A stretch of 64,000 nt of DNA from Pseudomonas alloputida (GTDB taxonomy: Bacteria > Pseudomonadota > Gammaproteobacteria > Pseudomonadales > Pseudomonadaceae), in NCBI RefSeq assembly GCF_021283545.2, contig NZ_CP128540.1, forward strand, positions 1,275,501-1,339,500. Reading direction: 5' to 3'. Both the position numbers and the translations under genes were made by a program. Under the pieces are notes generated by a model. The model saw only the letters and a program-made list of their open reading frames with translations, did no database searches and was not told the DNA's origin. Of this stretch, positions 8,753 to 17,483 are shown piece by piece (position 1 is the stretch's first letter; the number at the start of each line of letters is the position of its first letter).

Positions 8753-8778
8753 CTGTGGGAGCGGGCGAGCCCGCGAAG
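8753..8778 (+). repeat. REP element
   Basis: CTGTGGGAGCGGGCGAGCCC followed by GCGAAG matches the Pseudomonas putida REP consensus with its GCGGGC...GCCCGC palindrome. It is a single copy with no inverted partner nearby, placed in the gap after apbC. Confidence 0.85.
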
Positions 8779-8804
8779 AGGCCAGCGCCTATTTCGAGCA
8801 GGCA

Positions 8805-8836
8805 TAAAAAAACCCGCCAGAAGGCGGGTTTTTTTG
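8805..8836. terminator. bidirectional terminator between apbC and the cold-shock gene
   Basis: AACCCGCC at 8811-8818 pairs with GGCGGGTT at 8823-8830. A runs lie on the left and T runs on the right, so the hairpin works on both strands. It serves the convergent apbC (+) and cold-shock (-) genes. Confidence 0.92.
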
Positions 8837-8858
8837 AAAGCTAGGAAGCTAGATCGAC

Positions 8859-9068
8859 TTAGGCGATCTGAACTTCTTCAGCCTGCATGCCTTTCTGGCC
8901 GCGGGTAGCGACGAAAGTAACAGCCTGGCCTTCTTTCAGGGTTTTGAAGCCGTCAGCTTGGATGGCTTTGAAGTGCACGAACAGGTCGTCGCCCGACTGA
9001 GGGGTGATGAAGCCGTAGCCTTTCTCATCGTTGAACCACTTAACAACACCGGATTGACGGTTGGACAT
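8859..9068 (-). CDS. cold-shock domain protein (CspA family)
   Basis: 69 residues, a single OB-fold cold-shock domain. RNP1 is KGYGFIT and RNP2 is [19 protein letters not shown] is diagnostic. These proteins bind single-stranded RNA/DNA and act as RNA chaperones. ATG at 9068 is preceded by AGGAGA on the minus strand, six bases before the start, so the longer frame upstream is not used. A long leader of at least 60 bases would fit the cold-shock mRNA leaders of the family, but cold induction cannot be judged from sequence. Pseudomonas paralogues include CapB, CspA and CspD, and I cannot say which this is. Confidence 0.95.
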   Translation of the reverse strand: MSNRQSGVVKWFNDEKGYGFITPQSGDDLFVHFKAIQADGFKTLKEGQAVTFVATRGQKGMQAEEVQIA

Positions 9069-9395
9069 TTTTCTGTCTCCTTGGACAATTTGATAACGGT
9101 CAGGAAAAACCCTGCCCGGGACTGAGCGCAAAGAGAGCAGAAAATTCAGCGATGGGCCGATCAGGATCGTGCATCAAACTAGAGATTCTCGGTGTCACGT
9201 GCAGCACAGTGGCAACACCTTACCCCACTTTCCGCAACCTGCCAATGGTCAGAAGACGCTTTAGGCAAATTCGGATCGGCGGCGGCTGCAGCCCCCACCC
9301 GGCGCGGGATGAGGGATGGAACTTTAACCTGGGCGCCGGGACCGGTAATATGCGCGTCACGATTTTCACCTCGCAACTCTTCAGGACACCCCGCC

Positions 9396-9962
9396 ATGAG
9401 CATCAAATCGGACAAGTGGATTCGCCGCATGGCGCAGGAACACGGCATGATCGAGCCGTTCGTCGAGCGCCAGGTGCGCGGCGAGCAGGACAACCGCGTG
9501 ATCTCCTTCGGCGTCTCCAGCTATGGTTACGACGTACGCTGCGCCGACGAATTCAAGGTGTTCACCAACATCAACTCGGCCACCGTCGACCCGAAAAATT
9601 TCGATGCTGGCAGCTTCGTCGATATCAAGAGCGACGTGTGCATCATCCCGCCAAACTCTTTCGCCCTGGCGCGCACTGTCGAATATTTCCGCATTCCCCG
9701 TGACGTGCTGACCATTTGCCTGGGCAAGAGCACCTACGCCCGTTGCGGCATCATCGTCAACGTCACGCCGCTCGAGCCCGAGTGGGAAGGCCACGTGACG
9801 TTGGAGTTCTCCAACACCACCACGCTGCCGGCAAAGATCTACGCCAACGAAGGCGTGGCGCAGATGCTGTTCTTGCAGTCCGACGAAGAGTGCGAAGTGT
9901 CGTACAAGGACCGTGGCGGCAAATACCAGGGCCAACGCGGCGTCACCCTGCCGCGTACCTGA
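9396..9962 (+). CDS. dcd: dCTP deaminase
   Basis: 188 residues, the exact usual length. It deaminates dCTP to dUTP, feeding thymidylate synthesis. Family marks include [13 protein letters not shown] and the active-site region [24 protein letters not shown], where Arg, Ser and Glu contribute to catalysis. The C-terminal [18 protein letters not shown] closes over the nucleotide. The start at 9396 gives [13 protein letters not shown], as in other Dcd proteins; upstream in-frame ATGs lack family support. It is divergent from the cold-shock gene across 327 bases, in which I see no other gene. Confidence 0.97.
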   Translation: MSIKSDKWIRRMAQEHGMIEPFVERQVRGEQDNRVISFGVSSYGYDVRCADEFKVFTNINSATVDPKNFDAGSFVDIKSDVCIIPPNSFALARTVEYFRIPRDVLTICLGKSTYARCGIIVNVTPLEPEWEGHVTLEFSNTTTLPAKIYANEGVAQMLFLQSDEECEVSYKDRGGKYQGQRGVTLPRT

Positions 9963-9970
9963 GCCGACAA

Positions 9971-9990
9971 GCGCGGGGAATTACCCGCGC
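9971..9990 (+). terminator. hairpin after dcd
   Basis: GCGCGGG at 9971-9977 pairs with CCCGCGC at 9984-9990 around a six-base loop, eight bases after the dcd stop. Only three T follow, so it may be a weak terminator or a stabilising 3' stem. Confidence 0.5.
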
Positions 9991-10056
9991 CTTTGGCACT
10001 CCAACGAAGTAACGCCGGTGTGCATGATGTGCATCGGCTTTCGTCAGGAGCAGCCA

Positions 10057-10284
10057 ATGAAACTCCATCCCGCAATCAGTGCCAAGCTGGCAGGCCTGCA
10101 GCCCAATCACGTTGGGTTGTTGCCCTGGTCACTGCTGGCGCACCCGCTGCCCATGCAGGCGGGGGGCGTGCCCCATCAGCCTGACCCCGATACCCCGCAA
10201 CCGCCGGAACCCGGTGAGACGCCTCCCATGGAGCCGGGTGAGCCGACCTTGCCGGACGAGCCGCCTCCCGCCCCTGTGGCCTGA
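10057..10284 (+). CDS. small proline-rich hypothetical protein
   Basis: 75 residues starting MKLHPAISAKLAGLQPNHVG. A short hydrophobic part is followed by a strongly Pro/Glu/Asp-rich tail (DPDTPQPPEPGETPPMEPGE). CAGGAG lies seven bases before the ATG, which supports translation. It ends six bases before the convergent pdeM stop. I recognise no family; the tail is low-complexity and probably disordered. It could be a narrow-range Pseudomonas protein of unknown role. Confidence 0.5.
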   Translation: MKLHPAISAKLAGLQPNHVGLLPWSLLAHPLPMQAGGVPHQPDPDTPQPPEPGETPPMEPGEPTLPDEPPPAPVA

Positions 10285-10290
10285 GCGTCG

Positions 10291-10941
10291 CTAAAGCGGC
10301 CAGACGCGTTCAGCGCCAGCCAGGTACAGCCGGCTGGCGCTGGCGGGGGTGATTTCCCACCCCCCGGTGAACTCACCGAATGCAGGTAGCAGGCTGACTT
10401 GCTCATCGATCACGAAGCAAGGCAGGCGCAAGCGCTGACGGGCCTTGCCGCGCAGGACGAAGACCGGGTGTACATGGCCCGCCAGTACCGGGTGTGTGCC
10501 GTGGGGCTGCGGCTCGTGCTGCAGGGCAAAGGGCTCCAGAACCCAAGGCTCGTCCACGACCTGAATATCGAGCGAGGCTGGTGGATCGCCGGCGTTGCGA
10601 TCATGATTGCCGCGTATGAGCACCACTTTCAGATTTTTGTGCCGCTTTCGCCAATCCTCCACCTTGGCCAGCGTTGCCGGGGCGCGGGCCGTGCGGGCAT
10701 GCAGAAAGTCGCCCAGGATGATCAGTTGTTCGCAGTCATGCTCGGCCAGCAGGCGATCGAGCCTGGCGAGTGTCGCCTCAGTCGTTCCGCGTGGCACCGG
10801 TTGATGCAGGGCGCGGTAGCTGGCGGCCTTTCCGATGTGCACGTCGGCCACCAGCAAGGCGCGGCGGGCGGGCCAGTAGATGGCTTTGTCGGCAAGCAGC
10901 CAGAGCGCCTGCCCCCGGTGTTCGATGGGTTGGTAATTCAT
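10291..10941 (-). CDS. pdeM: ligase-associated DNA damage response endonuclease PdeM
   Basis: 216 residues of the calcineurin-like metallophosphoesterase fold. All metal-binding blocks are seen: [10 protein letters not shown] (DxH), ILGDFLHAR (GDxxH), LIRGNHDRN (GNHD) and LAGHVHPVF (GHxH). Proteins of this type always sit with the helicase, ligase and MBL exonuclease genes and are named ligase-associated DNA damage response endonucleases. Its start ATG overlaps the helicase stop by four bases, so translation is likely coupled. It is the last gene of the repair operon. Confidence 0.92.
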
Positions 10942-13388
10942 CCCGCGTTCGCCGCTTGTTCCAGTTCCGCCACCATCCGCGCAATGCGGTCTGCCAGCTT
11001 CTCGGTGCTCAATGTCTCGCGCATGCCTTCCACCAACAAGGCAAACGCCAGTGGCCCTGGCCGCCTCAACGCCTGCAGGTCCAGTTGCAACTCACTCATT
11101 TTCAGCAGTTGCCGATGCAGCCGTTCGATTTCCAGCTCTTCGCTCAATACTTCATCCCGCGCCTGGCCAAGCAGCAAATTCCCCGCGTCATGCTTGCGAA
11201 ACACCTCATAGAATAGCCCGCTGGAGGCCTGGATTTGCCGCGTGCTCTTCTGCGCGGCGGGATAGCCGCCAAACACCAGCCCGGCAATCTGGGCAATTTC
11301 ACGAAAGCGCCGCAGTGCCATCTCCCCGGCATTCAGGCTGGCCAGCACATCTTCCAGCAGGTCCGCGGTGCCGAGTGCTTGCGGCAGGTGACTGGCCCAG
11401 TCCACCTGGGCAGGGCTGAGGAGTTCGAATCCGTAATCGTTGACGGCAATCGACACCGACAGCGGCTGTGCGCGGCTGACCCGCCAGGCAATCAGATTGG
11501 CCAAGCCCAGGTTGGCCATGCGCCCGGCAAAGGGATACAGGAACAGGTGCCAGCCCTGGCGGGATTTGAAGGTCTCGGCCAGCAGTGTGCTTGTGGTGGG
11601 CAAGGCTGACCACTGCGCTTGAAGCGCAAGCAGCGGGCGTACTGCGCGCATTTCCGGCCCCTCAAAGCGTTCATGGGCGGCAGCATCGAGCTGCTCGACC
11701 AGCGCATCGGCCAGTTCGCTCGAGAGCGGCATGCGCCCGCCGTTCCAGCGCGCTACCGCAGCCTTGCGCGCCGTGCTGCGACGCACATAGGCCGTCATGT
11801 TTTCCACGCGTACCAGCTCTAGTACCCGCCCGGCAAACACCAGGGTATCGCCGGGGCGCAGGCGGGCGATGAACGCTTCTTCAACACTGCCCAGCGTTTT
11901 CCCGCCGCCGCCCTTGCTCCAGTATTTCAGTTGCAGGTTGGCATCGCTGACGATGGTGCCGATGCCCATGCGGTGGCGCCGCGCCAGGCGTTCGCTGGTA
12001 ACCCGGTAAACTCCGTCGGCCTGGCGCTCGACACGCTGGTAGTCCGGGTAGGCGGTCAATGAGCTGCCGCCGTGGCAGACGAAGTCCAGCGCCCATTGCC
12101 ATTGGCTGTCGCGCAACTGGCGAAAAGCCCAGGTGCTGCGCACTTCGGCGAGCAGTTGCTCCGGGCGAAAACCGCTGCCCAAGGCCATGCTGACCAGATG
12201 CTGTACCAGCACGTCCATGCACAGGCGCGGTGAAAAGCGGGCTTCGATGTGGCCGGCTAACAGCGCCTGCCGGGCCGCCGCCGCTTCCACCAGTTCCAGG
12301 CTATGGGTGGGCACCAGGGTGACCCTGGAGCGCCGCCCAGGCGCGTGTCCTGAGCGACCCGCCCGCTGCATCAGGCGGGCGATGCCCTTGGCCGAGCCGA
12401 TTTGCAGCACCCGTTCCACGGGCAGAAAGTCCACGCCCAGGTCCAGGCTGGACGTGCAGATCACCGCCTTGAGGCTGCCTTGCTTGAGGCTGCGCTCGAC
12501 CCAGTCGCGGGTATCGCGGGCCAGCGAGGCGTGGTGCAGGGCGATCAGCCCGGCCCAGTCCGGGCGGGCCTCAAGCAGGGCCTGATACCAGATTTCTGCC
12601 TGGGCGCGGGTGTTGGTGAACACCAGGCTACTGGCACTGGCATCGATCTCGTGACAGACCTGGTCGAGCATCTTCAGGCCCATGTGTCCAGCCCAAGGGA
12701 AGCGCTCGATCGCTTTTGGCAGCAGGGTGTCGACTTGCAGTGCCTTGTCTTGCCGGCCTTGCACCAGCAGGCCGCCCTGGGGCAGCAAGACATCCCGTGC
12801 GTGTTGCAGGTTGCCGAGGGTTGCCGACAAGCCCCAGGTCGGTAGGCCCGGGTGCCAATGCCGCAGGCGCGCCAAGGCCAGCTGCAGTTGTACCCCGCGC
12901 TTGTTGCCAAGCAGCTCGTGCCATTCATCCACCACCACCAGTTGCAGCGTGGCGAAATCCTCACGTGCCTTTGCCCGGGTCAGCAGCAGGGTCAGGCTTT
13001 CGGGGGTGGTGATCAGCACACTGGGTAGCCGCCGGGCCTGTCGGGCGCGCTCGGCACTGTTGGTGTCGCCGCTGCGCACCCCTACGCTCCAAGGCAGCTG
13101 GAGCTCATCAAGCGGCGCTTGTAACGCACGTGCAGTGTCGGCGGCCAGGGCACGCATGGGCGTCACCCACAGCACCTGTATGGGGGCCAAGTGGCGGCCC
13201 TGGGGCCTGGGCTTGAACGCACGCAGCGCCGCGAGCCAGACCGCGTAGGTCTTGCCGGCACCGGTACTGGCATGCAGCAAACCGGATTCGCCCCGTTCGA
13301 CGGCAGCCCATACGCGCCGCTGGAAGGCGAAGGGCTTCCAGCCGCGCTTGGCAAACCAGGCATTGGCGAGGTCGGTAGCAGCAGGCAT
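10938..13388 (-). CDS. ligase-associated DNA damage response DEXH helicase (Lhr-like)
   Basis: 816 residues. Superfamily 2 motifs in order are Walker [13 protein letters not shown], then [18 protein letters not shown], the DEXH box [15 protein letters not shown] and motif [13 protein letters not shown]. This is followed by the long Lhr-core C-terminal half with winged-helix and DUF4011/Lhr-type parts. It is a 3'-5' DNA translocase related to Lhr and is expected to work with the neighbouring ligase and nucleases in repair. ATG at 13388 gives [17 protein letters not shown], the natural start of the family (AWF..RGW); the upstream 14 residues are not needed. Confidence 0.93.
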
Positions 13389-13456
13389 GAGGGCAGGCGG
13401 TCCTTCGAAGGCTGTGCTTCTACAGACCACTTGCCGGCTGCAATGGTTTTACCGGA

Positions 13457-14572
13457 TCAATTGGCCAACAGGTAGCCGCTGCGGCATACCTGTTCGCCGG
13501 CCACATGGGCGATGACCATGCCAGCGGTGGCCATGCGCCGGACGCTACGCGCATACAGCAGCCCCGGCTGGCTGTTGCGCAGGGGGGTGACTCGGTCACT
13601 GAGTGGGTCGATGACTTCGGCGATCAGTTGGCCGGCCTCCAGGTGCTGGCCCGGTTTGGCGTGGTAAACCAGCAACCCGCCCAGTGGCGTTGCCACAGGT
13701 TCCACCGCAGCCAACGGGGTGGCGTGGCGTAACAGCGCGGGCAGGGGGGCGCTGGTGCCTTCGATGACACCTGCGTGGGTCAGGAAGTCGAGGATCGCCT
13801 GGCAGTCCTTGCTGGCCAGATCATGGCTGACATCCGCCTGGCCACGCAGCTCCACGGTGACCGAGCAGCAGCCCAGCGGGATCGGGAAGCGTTTGCCGAA
13901 ACGTTGCTGCAATTGCCACCAGACCAGGCTGAAACATTCATCGAACGACTGCCCGCCCGAGTCGGTTGCCAGCAGGCTGGCCTGGACGCCCAGGTAACGG
14001 GCCAAGGGTTCGATCTGGGGCCAGGCATCGGGTGTGGTGTACAGGTGCTCGACTGCTTCGAAGTCGCAGTGCAGGTCCAGCACCATATCGGCATCGCAGG
14101 CCAGGCGCTGCAGTATCAGGCGCTGGGCTTGCAGGGGTGTGCGGACCGGGTGTGCGTCCAGGCCGCGGCGCAGGTATTCGCGGATCAGTGCAAGGTTGTG
14201 CGTCGGGTCCTGGGTAAGGTGTTCTTCGATCTGGTCGCCGATGCTGTCCGACAGGTCGACGAAGTTGCGATTGAAGTTCTCGCCGCTTTGCAGTTCAAAA
14301 CGCCCCAATGGTGCATCCAGCAGCACTTGCTCCAAACCCACCGGGTTGGCCACCGGCACCAGTATGATCTCGCGCTGCAGTCGGCCTTGCTGTTCCAGCT
14401 CGGCCAGGCGGCGCTTGAGGTGCCAGGCTACCAGCATGCCCGGCAGCTCGTCGGCGTGCAGTGAGGCCTGGATATAGACTTTGCCTCCACTGCGGGGGCC
14501 GAAGTGGAAGCTGTGCAGTTGGCGGGTGATCCCCGGTACGGGGGAGAGCAGGTCGTGGGTTGAATGGTGCAT
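13457..14572 (-). CDS. succinylglutamate desuccinylase/aspartoacylase-family protein
   Basis: 371 residues. The zinc-peptidase (M14) fold of the AstE/ASPA group is shown by QASLHADELPGM (H-x2-E zinc ligands), VPVANPVG, and NRNF with VLDLHCDFEA (third ligand His). The C-terminal part (LGGLLVYHAKPGQHLEAGQL) looks like a biotinyl/lipoyl-type beta domain, common in deacylases of this group. Substrate is unknown; relatives hydrolyse N-acyl amino acids or peptides. It sits between the ligase and helicase genes of the DNA repair set on the same strand, with gaps of 113 and 68 bases, so it may be co-transcribed without sharing their function. Confidence 0.88.
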   Translation of the reverse strand: MHHSTHDLLSPVPGITRQLHSFHFGPRSGGKVYIQASLHADELPGMLVAWHLKRRLAELEQQGRLQREIILVPVANPVGLEQVLLDAPLGRFELQSGENFNRNFVDLSDSIGDQIEEHLTQDPTHNLALIREYLRRGLDAHPVRTPLQAQRLILQRLACDADMVLDLHCDFEAVEHLYTTPDAWPQIEPLARYLGVQASLLATDSGGQSFDECFSLVWWQLQQRFGKRFPIPLGCCSVTVELRGQADVSHDLASKDCQAILDFLTHAGVIEGTSAPLPALLRHATPLAAVEPVATPLGGLLVYHAKPGQHLEAGQLIAEVIDPLSDRVTPLRNSQPGLLYARSVRRMATAGMVIAHVAGEQVCRSGYLLAN

Positions 14573-14685
14573 GTTGGTCCTGGCTGCGTGGCGAAAACGG
14601 TCTGCGACACGGGTCGGCTCAAAAATAGAAGCATAGTTTCAGCGAATGCGCCTCATCCTGCAGCAGTCAGGCACCGCATACTTTT

Positions 14686-16344
14686 TCAGGCCAGTAGCGC
14701 CTGCAGGGTGGCCAGGTCATCTGCTTCTTCCACCGGCTTGTCCAGCCGCCAGCGCAGCATGCGCGGAAAGCGCACGGCAATACCGCTTTTGTGGCGCCGG
14801 GACAGGGCGATGCCTTCGAAGCCCAGCTCGAACACCAACGTTGGAGTGACACTGCGCACCGGGCCGAACGTTTCCACCGTGGTCTTGCGGATGATGGCGT
14901 CGACCTTGCGCATTTCTTCGTCGCTGAGCCCTGAATAGGCCTTGGCAAAGGGCACCAACGCCCGACCAGGGGTACCTGCCGGTGCATCCCATACGGCAAA
15001 GGTGTAGTCGCTGTACAGACTGGCCCTGCGGCCGTGGCCGCGTTGGGCATAGATCAGCACCGCATCGACGCTGAAAGGGTCGATCTTCCACTTCCACCAG
15101 ATGCCCATGTCCTTGGTGCGCCCCACACCGTACAGGGCCTCGCGTTGCTTCAGCATCAGCCCTTCCACGCCCAGGCTGCGTGACTGTTCGCGCTGGCGGG
15201 CAAGGTCGGCCCAGTCCGGGCCTTGCAGCAGAGGCGACAACAGCACGGGGGCAAGTGGATGTTCATCCACCAGGTGTTCCAGCTGGCTTCGGCGTTCGTG
15301 CTGCGGTCGGCTGCGCCAGTCCTCGCCCTGCCACTCCAGCAGGTCGTAGGCCTGCAGCACCACCGGCGCATCGTTCAGCAGTTTTTTGCCCAGCGTTTTG
15401 CGACCGATGCGCTGTTGCAGCAAGGCGAAAGGCTGCACGGCCAGTTCCGTCTCGGTTTCACCGGGTTTCCAGACCAGGATCTCGCCATCGAGCACCACGC
15501 CATCGGGCAACGTCTGTGCCAGGCCATGCAGTTCGGGGAAGCGCTCGGTAACCAGTTCTTCGCCGCGTGACCACACCCACAGCTGGCCATCGCGCTTCAC
15601 CACTTGCGCCCGAATGCCATCCCACTTCCATTCGATTTGCCAATCGCTTGGTGGTCCGAGCAGGGTATCGAACTGATCGCTGGACACTTGCAGCGGATGG
15701 GCCAGGAAGAATGGGTAGGGCTGACCGCCACGCTGGTTGTGTTCATCGGCGGACTCTGGGGCGATCAGCCTCTGGTAACTGGCTGCAGTCGGGCGATGGC
15801 CTATATCGGTGTAGCCGACCAGGCGCTGGGCCACGCGTTTGGCGTCCAGCCCGGCCAGTTGCGCCAGGGCGCGGGTGACCAACAGCTTTGACACGCCCAC
15901 GCGAAAGCTGCCAGTGATCAGCTTCAGGCATAGCATCAGGCTGGCACGGTCCAACCGGGCCCAGAGCGGCGGCAGGCGCTGGCGGACTTGCTCAGGCGTC
16001 AGCCCGCGCAGGGGTAGCAAGTGCTGTTCCACCCAGGTGGCCAGGCCTTCCTCGTTGCCATCGGCGTGCAGCGGCAGCAGCAGCGAAATGGTCTCGGCCA
16101 GGTCGCCCACGGCCTGATAGCTTTCTTCGAAAAGCCAGTCCGGCAGGCCAGCCAGCGTCGTCGCCAGTTCGCGTAGAAGGCGGGTGGGCACCAGCTGGCG
16201 TGGGCGCCCGCCGGCCAGGAAATACACCGCCCAGGCAGCATCTTCGGCGGGCGCCATGTCGAAGTAGTCGCGCAGTGCCTCGAGCTTGGCATTGCTGGAG
16301 GTGGTCGCGTCCAGGCGCAGGAACAGCGTAGCGAAGGCTTTCAT
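14686..16344 (-). CDS. ATP-dependent DNA ligase (ligase-associated repair system)
   Basis: 552 residues. An N-terminal DNA-binding domain (about 1-200) is followed by a nucleotidyltransferase domain with motif I EWKWDGIRAQ (adenylated Lys), motif III VVLDGEILVW and motif V GLMLKQREALYG, then an OB-fold domain with WWKWKIDPFSVDAVL. It seals nicks using ATP and is distinct from the NAD-dependent LigA. It has no polymerase or nuclease domain, unlike LigD. ATG at 16344 overlaps the exonuclease stop by four bases, showing tight coupling. Family knowledge places it with the exonuclease, helicase and PdeM. Confidence 0.93.
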   Translation of the reverse strand: MKAFATLFLRLDATTSSNAKLEALRDYFDMAPAEDAAWAVYFLAGGRPRQLVPTRLLRELATTLAGLPDWLFEESYQAVGDLAETISLLLPLHADGNEEGLATWVEQHLLPLRGLTPEQVRQRLPPLWARLDRASLMLCLKLITGSFRVGVSKLLVTRALAQLAGLDAKRVAQRLVGYTDIGHRPTAASYQRLIAPESADEHNQRGGQPYPFFLAHPLQVSSDQFDTLLGPPSDWQIEWKWDGIRAQVVKRDGQLWVWSRGEELVTERFPELHGLAQTLPDGVVLDGEILVWKPGETETELAVQPFALLQQRIGRKTLGKKLLNDAPVVLQAYDLLEWQGEDWRSRPQHERRSQLEHLVDEHPLAPVLLSPLLQGPDWADLARQREQSRSLGVEGLMLKQREALYGVGRTKDMGIWWKWKIDPFSVDAVLIYAQRGHGRRASLYSDYTFAVWDAPAGTPGRALVPFAKAYSGLSDEEMRKVDAIIRKTTVETFGPVRSVTPTLVFELGFEGIALSRRHKSGIAVRFPRMLRWRLDKPVEEADDLATLQALLA

Positions 16345-17357
16345 GGCGAGGGGGCGGTGTTGGGCACATCGTCTTCGTCGCCATACTCGGTGACGAAGGC
16401 GCGGGCATCCAGGCCTTGTTCGGTGAGGTAGCGCACCAGTACCTCGACCGAGCCGTGAGTGACCATCACCCGTTGGGCACCGGTCTGGCCAATGGCCCAG
16501 AGCAGGCCAGGCCAGTCGGCGTGGTCGGACAGCACAAAGCCCCGGTCCACGCCGCGCCGCCGGCGGGCGCCGCGTAGCAGCATCCAGCCGCTGGCGAAGG
16601 CATCACTGTAATCGCCAAAACGGCGCATCCAGCTACTGCCACCGGCTGACGGGGGCGCCAGGACCAGTGCCTGGCGCAGCAGTGGATCGTTGCGCGGAAT
16701 ATCGCCTGCGTAGCGGGTTTCCGGCAGGCGGATGCCGGCATCCCGGTACACCCGGTTGAGCGGCTCCATGGCGCCATGCACGAGGATCGGGCCGATGCTG
16801 GCATCCAGCCCATGCAGAATCCGCTGGGCCTTTCCGAAGGCATAGCAGAACAGCACGCTGGCCTTGCCCTGTTCACTGTTGGCCCGCCACCAGGCATTGA
16901 TGCTGGCGAAGATCTCGCTCTGGCTTGGCCAGCGGTAGATCGGCAGGCCGAAGGTCGACTCGGTGATGAAGGTGTGGCACGCCACCGGTTCGAAGGGCGT
17001 ACAGGTGCCATCGGGTTCTACCTTGTAGTCACCGGATGCAACCCAGACTTCACCTCGATACTCCAGGCGCACCTGTGCCGAACCCAGCACGTGCCCGGCC
17101 GGGTGCAGGCTCAACGTCACGCCGTGGTGCAGCAGGCGCTCACCGTAGGGCAGGGTCTGCAGATTGATGTCCTGGCCCAGGCGGCTGCGCAGAATGCCGG
17201 CACCGGGGCTGGCGGTCAGATAATGGCCATTGCCGGTGCGTGCGTGGTCGCCGTGGCCATGGGTAATGACAGCCCGCTCCACGGGCCGCCAGGGGTCGAT
17301 GTAGAAATCTCCGGGCGGGCAGTACAGGCCTTCGGGGCGGGCGATGACGAGGTCCAT
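16341..17357 (-). CDS. ligase-associated DNA damage response exonuclease (MBL/beta-CASP)
   Basis: 338 residues of the metallo-beta-lactamase/beta-CASP nuclease type (SNM1/Pso2-like). The metal-binding HxHxDH is seen in VITHGHGDHARTGNG, LHPAGHVLGSAQV supplies the next His, and LSDHADWPGLL the later Asp/His. The start at 17357 gives MDLVIARPEGLYCPPGDFYI. It is the first gene of the repair set and probably processes DNA ends before the ligase acts. A 126-base gap separates it from the upstream penicillin-acylase gene, so a promoter may lie there. Confidence 0.92.
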   Translation of the reverse strand: MDLVIARPEGLYCPPGDFYIDPWRPVERAVITHGHGDHARTGNGHYLTASPGAGILRSRLGQDINLQTLPYGERLLHHGVTLSLHPAGHVLGSAQVRLEYRGEVWVASGDYKVEPDGTCTPFEPVACHTFITESTFGLPIYRWPSQSEIFASINAWWRANSEQGKASVLFCYAFGKAQRILHGLDASIGPILVHGAMEPLNRVYRDAGIRLPETRYAGDIPRNDPLLRQALVLAPPSAGGSSWMRRFGDYSDAFASGWMLLRGARRRRGVDRGFVLSDHADWPGLLWAIGQTGAQRVMVTHGSVEVLVRYLTEQGLDARAFVTEYGDEDDVPNTAPSP

Positions 17358-17483
17358 GGCACGGGCACTGGTTCTGGGGTTACCCGTTAAGAGGCATGGT
17401 GCTGGACGTTAGTTCGGATGGATTTGGGAGGGAGCTGCTGAAAAACTTCATCAAGCCCCCTCATGCGCCCCTGAAGAATGCCG

